Below are positions 21,411 to 30,463 of a stretch of DNA of 64,000 bases, piece after piece. This stretch comes from Laguncularia racemosa (taxonomy: Eukaryota > Streptophyta > Magnoliopsida > Myrtales > Combretaceae), in contig JBBMOL010000136.1 in NCBI GenBank assembly GCA_037954665.1, positions 1,624,501 through 1,688,500 on the forward strand, in the 5' to 3' direction. The notes below the pieces were generated by a model. The model had not been told where the DNA came from. It searched no databases and saw nothing but the letters and a program-made list of their open reading frames with translations. How positions within the stretch are numbered: position 1 is the first letter of the stretch; every line of letters begins with the position of its first letter. Made by a program: the position numbers and the translations under genes.

Positions 21411-22184
21411 TATACTAACTTCTTTTCTATTACTTATTTGTTATGCATTTTAGCAGGCACACTTGTCAGGTTTTACAGGGTGATGGACAAACTCACTAAA
21501 ACTCAGCTTGTGGGTTATTCATGGATCGACATAAACCAAAGAAGAACCAATCCAATAAATTACTCAATTGAATTGAAGAACCGACCACTTGAAGAACCTT
21601 GTACTTGTAATTTTTGTTTTGAGAATTGGCCATTTCATTTAGCATTTGTAATTTCTTTTCTTGGAACTGGCTACCTAAGTGGCTTATTTGTAATTTTCAT
21701 GTGGTTTTTACCTTAATAGGAGCAAGTATAAATACTTGCTAACTAGGGTTTGTATAGAGCTTTTGATATTTTGAGAAAAAAATACACACTTTGTGCCATG
21801 AGGGTGTCCCTTGCAAATCAAAGATCTCTTATCAATTTCTTGTGAAATTGTGGCGAGATTCAACAAGTGTAGATTGTGAGTAATATCAATCTTCCATTTA
21901 TTGTTAGCAAATTGTACTTAGTGAGTCATATTTAGGTTCAATTTGTGATTTCTTTTATTCACGTGATTTAGATGTAATTTTCAGATTTTGATCAATTCAA
22001 TTTTTGTAATTGCTTCCTAGTGTAAATTGCGTGATTTCCCATTGAACATTTACATACTAGTTGTTCGTAATTCCATTTGGTATTTTGCTTAAGTGGAATT
22101 CCATTTCATCACATCAATTTGGGGATTTTACATTGTTGAATTTTCCAATTGGATTGTGTACATGTCCTTTGGTCTTTTAAGCAA
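21368..22184 (+). repeat. L1 3' LTR
   Basis: It matches the solo LTR at 39346-40354, the copy at 11890-12724 and the inverted LTR at 20189-21103 in landmark order: CAGGCACACTTGTC block (21462-), promoter (21722-21739), TTATCAATTTC-TTGTGGCGAGA (21829-) and a U5 identical in layout to 17641-17933. The start is placed at TGATGAGGG, inside the polyprotein tail; the end TTTAAGCA is slightly decayed. Confidence 0.65.
21722..21739 (+). promoter_or_regulatory. L1 core promoter, TATA inside an inverted repeat
   Basis: GCAAGTATAAATACTTGC: two perfect 8-base inverted arms around AA, containing TATAAATA. The identical word is at 12231-12248. Transcription would start about 30 bases downstream. Confidence 0.6.
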
Positions 22185-22384
22185 ATTAAGCAACCTCTTT
22201 GCAGATTATTAATCTTTTATTAAGCACAAGATGCAGTGAGGTCAGTTACTTGTTAGGTTAAGATAAAGTTTCAAGACTTGATACTTTGTACATCATATTA
22301 GCTATGACCTATCTTTTGCTGTACATTCTTTTGTCTGCAACTATATGTTTAATGGGTTGGAGAATCGAAGATTTTCTTGAGAGC

Positions 22385-22650
22385 TAGTCAGATGGTGGAG
22401 CTGGATGCAAGATAGGCTGAAGTTCTTGGAAATGCAGCCAAAACAATACAATGGAGGTTAAATGGCTCGCAAAGTATTGGAGTAATAGGAAGGCAAGCTA
22501 TAACACTATATTTCTAGAAGCATTTTAGAGCCTTCATTTATGGGGAATCCTATTGGGAAGAGGGTCAGCATGTTGTAATCAAGTCTAAGGGCTATGGTTG
22601 CTAGGAACGAATTTTATTTCTAAAGGCAAATGGATGCTGCCATCATCATC
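22385..22650 (+). pseudogene. Myosin XI IQ-region fragment
   Basis: The + strand reads VELDAR, stop, AEVLGNAAKTIQWRL (22391-22470), matching the start of the IQ-motif neck of plant class XI myosins, which bind calmodulin-like light chains. After decayed sequence, LRAMVARNEFYF, stop, RQMDAAIII (about 22590-22650) matches a later IQ motif. Head and cargo-binding tail are absent. It lies between the L1 3' LTR and a MAPKKK fragment in the same orientation. Confidence 0.65.
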
Positions 22651-22841
22651 CTGTGAGACTAGAGGTAGAAGAAGCTAGATCAATGATTAGAAAAGAGCAG
22701 AGGAGACAAAATGAGCATGCTCTCTTGCTTGGTACCTAATAGGCGATTTAAGTAAGAAGCTTGAAGCCATAGAAAAGAAAGTTGACTGGTTGCAAGCTTT
22801 AGTTTAATAGGATAATTGTGAGAAGGAGCAATGAATGACTA

Positions 22842-23965
22842 ATGATGACATTTTGGGAGATCATATACCAAGAGACCAGGTGGATGGTTTTTGACAATTT
22901 TGCTAACAAACACTTAAAGTTGAATTTTAGGGATAATTGTGAGAAGGAGCCCAGTGATGTTGCTCCTAGTGGGTTTAGTAGTTGTGATGAAGCAGAGGAA
23001 GAAGGAGTTAATGGGATGAATTTAAAGGATGATAAAGAATTGAGGCTTGAGGAGACTGCATTGTTATCTTTATCCTGCTCGTTCAACACCTCAAATGATG
23101 ATGATTCTTTGAGTTCTACCATAGAGCCCATGTCCAATATTTCCCCGGATGAGAGAATTTGTTGGAATACTACGAATTGGTAAAAGGGTTAACTTTTGGG
23201 GTACGGGTCATTTTGGTCGGTATATAAGGGAATTGCTGGAGATAGATTCTTTTTTTTTTTTTTTTTTGCTGTGAAAGAAGTCTCCTTACTCAATCAAGGA
23301 ACTATGTGAAAGCAAAGTATTTTGCAATTCGAGTAGGAAATTGCTCTTTTAAGTCAATTTGAACTTGAAAACATAGTTTAATAATATGACATTGCTAAGG
23401 ATGATACAAAGTCATATTTTTTGAGCTGGTTACTAAAGGCTCCCTATTAAACCTATATCAAAGGTATTACCTCCGAGACTCCTAAGTGTCTACATACATA
23501 GGACAAATTTTGTGTGGCTTGAAGTATCTTCACAATTGAAACGTGACTCACTAGAACATCAAATGTGCAAACTTATTAATCCATACTAATGGGTCCGTGA
23601 AACTTGTAGACTTTGGGTTGGCAATGGTAACTAAATTGAATGATGTCAAATTATACTAAGGGATTGCATTTTGGATGGTACCTGAGGTTGTGAGGGCCAA
23701 AACCATAGCTCTGGGCTTCTAGCTGACATTTAGAGTCTTGGGTGCGTTGTCTTGGAAATGCTGATTGGCCAGTTTCCCTATGCTCCCTTGGAATGCATGC
23801 AAGCATTATGGAGGATTGGAAAGGGTGAACCACCCCTAGTCCCTGAGACTCTATCTAATGATGCAAGGGATTTCATTTTTAATTGTGTACAAGTTAATCC
23901 TGATGATTAGCTAATTGCTACTCAGCTTTTAAATCATCCATTGGTGAGGAGGCCACTGTATAGAT
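22842..23965 (+). pseudogene. MEKK1-type MAPKKK fragment
   Basis: The first part (22950-23180) is acidic and Ser-rich and ends with EPMSNISPDER--WNTTNW, the segment before the kinase domain in MEKK1-type kinases. The kinase domain is decayed but follows the family in order: FAVKEVSLLNQG with the ATP-anchoring Lys (23266-23300), EIALLSQFELENIV (about 23340-23382), VTKLNDVKLY (23628-23656), WMVPEV-like wording (about 23670), DARDFIFNCVQVNPDD, stop, and QLLNHPLVRRPL (23859-23962). No intron interrupts these blocks, though several stops and shifts do. A run of T replaces part of the glycine loop. Confidence 0.75.
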
Positions 23966-24119
23966 CCTTAGGCTCAGCATCTCCTTACCATCTTGGTAGG
24001 AGAATAACTACATGATGTATTCCCTCTCTTGCTACTTGAACATAAAATGTTTCCAAGCTCATTACTTGACCAAGAGATGGAGTGATGGAGCTATGCCTCA
24101 ATTTCGACTCCATAGGATC

Positions 24120-25136
24120 ATTCGATGATGGTTAGGACCATGACTACCATAAACAGGTGAGTGGGAAACTTTATGATATGCTACAATGTTGTGTTGTATT
24201 TCAATATGCTTTATGTATGTGAATTCACCTGCTTGGTTATAGTTGCAAATTGGATGTGATTATTATTATTTTTTTAAGTTATGTAGTGGGATTAAATGAG
24301 TTTAGAAAAGAGGTTGCGAAGAAATTGGTAGTTGGATAAGTTAAGGATGAATACCATTTAATGATGTAGAGGATAGAATGGATTGAGGGTTTAGATATCA
24401 CTATCTTAATGATAGCACTTCGCACCATCTTGCTAGTGCTATTACCACAGGCCTAATATTATGATTCAAAATTGTTTTCTTCAAACTAAACCAAAATATA
24501 TAAACCTAACTTTTCCTTCTATAGCTACCAAGTAGGTATGCATAACTAGAATAGATTATATATATATCATTATATACACATATCGGAATCTACTTCTGAA
24601 TATGTATATATGCTTAAGCAAAATTATTTTCCTATTATATTTATAAAATACATACATGCATATAACTATATAAATCATAAGTGTAAATTTTTATTTTGCA
24701 AACTTAATAATTATATTTTTCTTGCCCCTCTTAACTATGTGAGGGGAGGTGCCTAGTAAATTTATCCTTTAGTTAAAAATACAATTACAAATATATATAT
24801 ATATATATTATATGTAGGTATTTGAGGATTTGAAAGGGATATATACATATGTAGCTACCCTAAGTAACGTTAAATGCACAAAGCTAAGCCTTCGAGAGGT
24901 GAAATGACACAAAGGTGTCAAGAAATGATAATTGTAAATCAATCTTGAGTGATTGATTTGACGTTTAAGTGAAATGGCATAGAGATGTCAAGAAATGAGG
25001 AATGTAGCTCAAACCCAATGGGTTGATTTAATAGTAGATGAGATTTTGTGAATTTTGAAAAATTTTGAAAAATTATATAAACAATTAAAGGAAATAAATA
25101 GAATAATAATTTTTTCGAAACATAATTTTCAAACAA
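24120..25136 (+). repeat. Repeat X plus start of an R1 LTR, copy 1
   Basis: Bases 24120-24770 match 27880-28484: ACCATAAACA-GTGAGTGGGAAACTT, AATGATAGCACTT and CTAGTGCTAT-ACCACA. The following part (24890-25030) matches the start of the R1 LTR at 28618-28790 (GAAATGACACA-AGGTGTCA and GTAAATCAA--TTGAGTG words). The match stops near 25136. I read it as the internal 3' end of an R1 element plus a truncated LTR. Confidence 0.55.
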
Positions 25137-25729
25137 TATTGGGTTAAATAACGAAATTAATTTAAATTATAGATCTAGGAATTTTAAATAAAAATTTAGA
25201 GTAAAAATTTATGTTTGGAATAATCAAATTAATTTAGACGTAAGTTTCGTAATAAATTGCAAAAATTTTTAAAATTTAAAGATCGTTGTACGCATGTGGA
25301 AAATGTAATATAAAAATATATGTGTAAAAAAATAAATAAAATTACATTAGATCAGACATGTTAGGTGACAGTAGCCGTTACGTCGTTGGAGCCAGCCGTC
25401 ACGTCTTGTCCCATTCGGTCCCCCTGTCCTCTCTCTCTCTCCCGTCTACTTCCTTCCTTTTTTTTCTTTCTTCCTTCTTCTTTCTCTTTCTTTCTTTCTT
25501 CTTCTTCCTTCTTCTTCTTTCTTCTTCCCTTCTTTTTCTTCGCCCGGAATCACATCTTTCCCCCTGACCGCACTTTCTCTTCTTCCTCCTTTTCTTTCTT
25601 TTTCTTTTTCTTCTTCTTCTTCCTTTCTGGCCATGTCTTCTTCCCGATTGTTCTCTTCTTTTCTTTTCGGCCGGCCAACTACGGTACTCGATCTCTCTCT
25701 CGTCGGTCTCTCGTGTGGTTAGCAGTGAC
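25137..25729 (+). repeat. R2 module, copy 2: AT-rich part and polypyrimidine tract
   Basis: The AT-rich part (25137-25350) and the CATGTTAG-ACAGTAGCCG start resemble 15690-15960. A 250-base polypyrimidine run (25425-25680, TCTTC-like units) follows. The 248-codon frame crossing it (25365-26111) encodes only Phe/Ser/Leu then Thr/Val low-complexity sequence and is not a credible gene. Confidence 0.55.
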
Positions 25730-26425
25730 AAGATGTCAAACAATGACGGTGACTACAACGACAGTGATGACAATCGTGGCAACAATGATGGGAATGATGG
25801 CAGTAACTTCGACGACAACCCTAGTTGTAACGACAATAGCAGCAATAACAAACGACGACCCAGCAATGACAATCTCAATGACGATAGCAACCGCGACTCC
25901 AATAGCGGTAGCAACAACGATCATGGCGACAACAGTAGTTGTAACAACATCCACAAGAACAAAATCTACAACAATAGCAACAGCAGCAGTAAAGAAGACA
26001 ACAACAACAACATCCATAAGAGCAACAGTGGCAACTCCAACCACGACGACAGTAGCCACGATCTTTGACAATGGCAGCGACGGTGACCATAGTGAACTGC
26101 GCTCACAATAACAACAATGACAATCACGACCCACAACAGCAGCAACATCTCCATCTGCCCTTGTCCTTCCTTAAGCCGCACATGATTCGTTCTTACTCGT
26201 CCTCCCTTGTTTCCGACCAACCATGTTTACTAGATGAGAGGAGTTCGACAACAATGGTGACAGCAACAACGGTGACAAATAGTGTTTGTGTGTGCTTGAA
26301 GAAGTGTGTAGGTGTGCAAGGAACCATGACCGACAGCCACCTAACGACAGTAGCAGTGACAACCACAACAGTGGCAGCAACGATGAAAGCCCAACGACAA
26401 CAGCAACGATAACCCAATAGCGACA
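25730..26425 (+). repeat. Cryptic CAA/GAC triplet repeat tract
   Basis: Nearly 700 bases of interrupted AAC, GAC, AGC and ATC triplets. All three + frames stay open for long distances, giving Asn/Asp/Ser-rich, Thr-rich or related sequence, as expected from triplet composition and not from selection on a protein. Confidence 0.8.
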
Positions 26426-27765
26426 GCTAGTTGTTGTGGTGAGAAAGTGGAGAGGGAAATCCTAAGTGTGGGTGAAGGGTGTGTGGTGAAGGATGGTGTG
26501 ATGTGCGTGAGGATGTGTGTGTGCATGTGAAGGAAGTGGGTGTGTGTGAGAATGTGTGGGTGTATGTGAATGGAGGCTGTATATGTGTGTGCGTGTGCGT
26601 GTGGGTGTATGTTGCTGTGCGCATGGATGAGGGGGTATATGTGTATGTGTGTGTGGAGGAAGATGTGTATGTGTATGTGAAAGAGGAAGTGTATGGGTGT
26701 GTATGGGAATGAAGATGTGTATATGTGTATGTGTGATTGAAGGTGTGTGAGTTGTGTAAGGATGCATGTATGTGCGAGTGAAAGTGTGCGGGGTGTAAGG
26801 GTATGTGGTGGTGTGCGGAATGTAGGAGGATATATGTGTGTGTATGTGCGGTGATGTTTGAAGTGCATAAGAATGTGTATGTATGAGGATGCATATGGTG
26901 TGTGTGTAGGAATGTGTATGTATGCATGTGCGTAAATGAGGAGGTGTATGGATGTGTGCGAGGATGAAGATGTGTATGTATGTGTGTGAATGGAGGATGC
27001 ATGTATGTGTAGGTGATGGTGAGTAGTGTATGTAAGGATGTGTGTGTGTGTTGGTAATGATGTATGGTGTGTGAAGGTGTGTGTATGTGTAGAGGAGGAG
27101 CTGAGTGTGTAATGCTTGTGAGTATGCGCGTAGGTGCATGAAGTGATGTAGGGTGTACGGTATGTGTATGTAGGTGTGTGGCATGTGTGTGTATAAGGGT
27201 GTGGTGTATGCAAAGTGTATGTGTATGGGATGATATGAAGTGTGTGTGAAAGGGGGGGTATCTGCATATGGATGGTGTGTGGTAGGTGCGGTTTGTATGT
27301 GTGTACGTGGATGCCATGTAGCGTGTAAGGGTGTATGTGTATATGTTTGGAAGCTGTGGAATGTGCAGAGCATGTGTGTATATGTATGGAAGACATGTGG
27401 TGTATGGGTATGTATATATGTATGGGTATGGAAGGCAAATGTGGTGTGTGCAAAGTATGTAGGTGTGTGTATTGATGGTGCAAGGTATAAATGGAGTATG
27501 TAAGTAGGTGTATGAGATAATGTATGGTGTAGATATGTGTGAGTATGTATATGGGAGGTGTGTGATGTGAGCGGAGTATGTGGGTAAGTATATATTAGGG
27601 GTGTGAAGTGTATGTAGGGTATGTGTGTATATGCATGTTAGTGGTGTGAGAAGTGAAAGGAGTGTGTATGTATGTATGCGTGAGTAGTGTATATGTATGT
27701 GTAGGTGCGTATACGTAGTGTGTGGGAATGTGCTAGTGTATGTGAGTATGGGGAAAGGCATTAAA
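26426..27765 (+). repeat. 1.3 kb G/T-rich tract, C nearly absent on +
   Basis: Irregular GTGTATGTG, GGTGTG and TGTATG words run for about 1,340 bases with very few C on the + strand. The minus strand therefore shows long open frames of His/Thr/Tyr/Ser residues (up to 444 codons), an artefact of stop-poor CA/TA composition. No clear unit length was found by eye. Confidence 0.85.
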
Positions 27766-27879
27766 GAGTTTGAGAAGAGATAGGAGTGAATGAGAGATCG
27801 AGTAACCTAACGGAAATTACAAGGAGTCGCTGTAGCTAACCCTTCAGTACCATGCTTGGAGAAAGGACTACACATCGGA

Positions 27880-28484
27880 ATCACTTGAGGACGATTAAGA
27901 CTACGACGACCATAAACAAGTGAGTGGGAAACTTAATGATATGCTACTATGTTATGTTGTATGTTGAATGTTATGCATGTGAATTTGCTGTTTGTTGTGT
28001 TGTTATTTGATATGATTGTTGTTGAGTTAAGCATAGTGAAGATTAATAAGTTTAGGAAAGAAGTCATAAAGAGTGTAGATGATAGAATGGTTGAAAGGTT
28101 TAGATGTCATTACCTTAATGATAGCACTTAGCGCCATATTGCTAGTGCTATAACCACAAACCTAACCCATGATTTAAAATGGTTTTCTTCCAACTCAAAC
28201 CAGAACATAGAAACCTAGCTTTTCCTTTTAGAGCTATCGAATAGGTGTGCTTAGTTGGAATAGGATCTATAGATGTCATTATGTATGCATGTCAGAGTTG
28301 GTTCTGAATGTGTACATATATTTAGGCAAACTTATTTTCCTGTTATATCTACAAAATACACTCATAAACCTAATCATACAAATCATGAGTGCAACCTTGG
28401 TTTTTACAACTTAATAATCTTGTTTTCTTACCCTCATAAGTACGTAAGGAAATGTGTCTACTAAGTTGTTTTTAATTCAAGAGA
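27880..28484 (+). repeat. Repeat X, copy 2
   Basis: Homologous to 24120-24770, starting around GACTACGACGACCATAAACA and ending immediately before the R1 LTR start TGTCACG at 28485. An AG|GTGAGT-like word early in both copies would fit a splice donor, though no exon is evident. Confidence 0.6.
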
Positions 28485-29571
28485 TGTCACGACCATATAC
28501 ATATATTTATCTATATATATATATATATTATATATAAATGTCTTGAGGACATCGAAAGAGAAAAACGAGATGACCTCGTTGGCTCTCGGAAGTGAGAATG
28601 ATAAAGCACTTGAGAAGTGCGATGACACAGAGTTGTTAGAGATGATGATTGTAAATCAACCATGAGTGGTTGGTTTGACATAGAAGATAAATAACATAGA
28701 GGTGTCAGATGTGATGATTGTAAGTCAACCCGAGCGGTTTGACATTTAAAAGAAATGACACAGAGAGGTGTCGAGTTAAGTTAACTAGTTATAAAACTAG
28801 ATAAGTCTACATTTGTAGGGTTTGGGTTCAGAGTCGGTTTGTGTGACAAGAAATGCTTGATCCTTGCTTGATTGTGATGAGTTTGAAATGAAATGTTTGA
28901 TGTTTAACTCTATGGTATGATGAAAATTGATTGTGATTATAAATGTTGTTTGATCACTTTAAACTAATCAATTAAAGTAGGAAGTAGACGAGATTAAAAA
29001 CTTGACTTGCATTTTTACGAACATGTACATGAGATTGAAGGCCATCACTGTCACAAGGGGCGTCGGAAGTGATCAGAGGATCGTTGTTCCGCTAAGTGCG
29101 AACTAAGTGATTAGGGGATTGTTGCGCCTTGACGGTTCTGAGTCCGACTTGTCTCTTGATGGTTTAATGCTCGATGTATTGAGGCACTTGGAGCCTAAAA
29201 CATTAAAGCTAAGATACAGCTTAATGAAGTGATAAGAATAAGAAAGATTGAGTTTCACCTAGGCACTAATGGTGGCTTTGGAATCTCCAACCTAAGGTCA
29301 AGGGGGGCGTAAACCCTAGACTTCACATTGGTTACCGGAAGACCATGTGAGATACTGCATTCATATGGTTGCTCATGCATAGCATATGTTTGATAACTTA
29401 ATTTGATATTTCTTGTGTGTACGTAGCATTAAAAGTTTTACCACCCCATTCACTGAGCCGTAGTGTGCTCACCCCCTCAGAGACTCTTTTGTAGGTAGCA
29501 ATTACGAAAGCTCGGGATGGGATAAGATGTGAAGTGTCAAGAGTTTCTAGAAGACCAGAATGATAAAGTAA

Positions 29572-30463
29572 TGATACGAACCACGCCAACCCGTGACGAA
29601 ACCCAATACCAATACGTTCGGAAATTCGTTGCCTAAGACGCCCAAACACCTAAAGTGGAAACCGCGACCCGTTGTCTATAAGTGAGACAAGAACTTTGGT
29701 ATAAAATGAAGACGCCACAATCGGGATGAAAGACCAATTGATAAGTCGGGATGAACGCCACGGAAATCAATCTGATACGTTCGATTTAGTTCTTGAAGAA
29801 CCAAGAGAGGTGCCTCTCAAAAGTGTTTAATGTTTAAAGATGTATGTTCTTCATTGTTCTAAACCCTAGGAGCTTTTATACTAGGGTTACAATTCGTGTA
29901 AAGCAAGTCCAAAACGACGTAGTTTAGATAAGTGGCGTAAAAACGCGAAAACAGAACAAGCTGGCCGACAGGTGATACACGTGCGTGTACTTTGGCCGTG
30001 TACCTTTCTGTACAACTTCTGGCAACATACACGGCCGTGTACACGACTGTGTACTTTGACCGTGTACTTTTTTGTGCACATTCCGGTCACATACACGATC
30101 GTGTACTTTTGGTCGTGTATCTTTCTGTAGATTTGCTTGTCTCTATACACGCCCGTGTACTTTGGCCGTGTATCTTTCTGTGGATTTGCTTGACTCCATA
30201 CATGGCCGTGCCTTGAAAGTACACGCCCTCTTCAACCCGTGTCCGGTGTGACTTGTGTAAGAGCAAGGGTCTTCCCATGGTTGTTCCAATCTGTTCCAAC
30301 TTCATGATTGCCCCAATCCTTTCCGGCTTCACGGACATCCTTTATCAACCCGTTAAGTGCTTCCTTGAGTCGTTTCGCTCGACTTCTTGTGATCGGTCTA
30401 GGCAGCACTTCAAGAGGATCCACATTCCTTCTTCCAGCTTGACTCTCATCATGGATCTCATCA
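29572..30463 (-). repeat. Element A 3' LTR
   Basis: 892 bases, paired with 35588-36479. Minus-strand TATA (TATAAAAG) at 29873-29880. U3 contains a block of tandem ACACGGCCGTGT-type palindromes (29975-30215), and its first 230 bases carry the end of the polyprotein. Confidence 0.95.

Larger units (their letters stand above)
17641..22184 (+). mobile_element. L1-family Ty3/gypsy element, internally deleted
   Basis: It begins with a truncated 5' LTR (17641-17933), then a primer site (17939-17950), leader (to about 19262), protease (19263-19790), a degenerate tandem repeat, an inverted L1 LTR (20189-21103), the polyprotein tail (21104-21410) and a 3' LTR (about 21368-22184). Gag, RT, RNase H and most of integrase are missing. 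The protease motif D-G-G-S-C and the TRARAKRL tail resemble the CRM-like copies in this window, so I take L1 for a related chromovirus-type element. It is non-functional. Confidence 0.6.

Noticed and set aside
22842..23965. A working MAPKKK gene
   Set aside because: Stops, shifts and a poly-T tract in the glycine loop interrupt the kinase domain; no proper start or promoter.
25365..26134. Open frames of 248 and 132 codons across the polypyrimidine and triplet tracts
   Set aside because: All frames on both strands are open and give only Phe/Ser, Thr/Val or Asn/Asp runs, as triplet-biased sequence does.
26341..27761. Long minus-strand open frames (up to 444 codons) rich in His, Thr and Tyr
   Set aside because: They arise from the C-poor G/T tract, whose complement lacks stop codons; all three minus frames are open and no domain, start context or partner exists.
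29975..30215. CRISPR-like array of short repeats in U3
   Set aside because: Units are palindromic, imperfect, with similar spacers, inside a plant LTR; nothing prokaryotic in the window.
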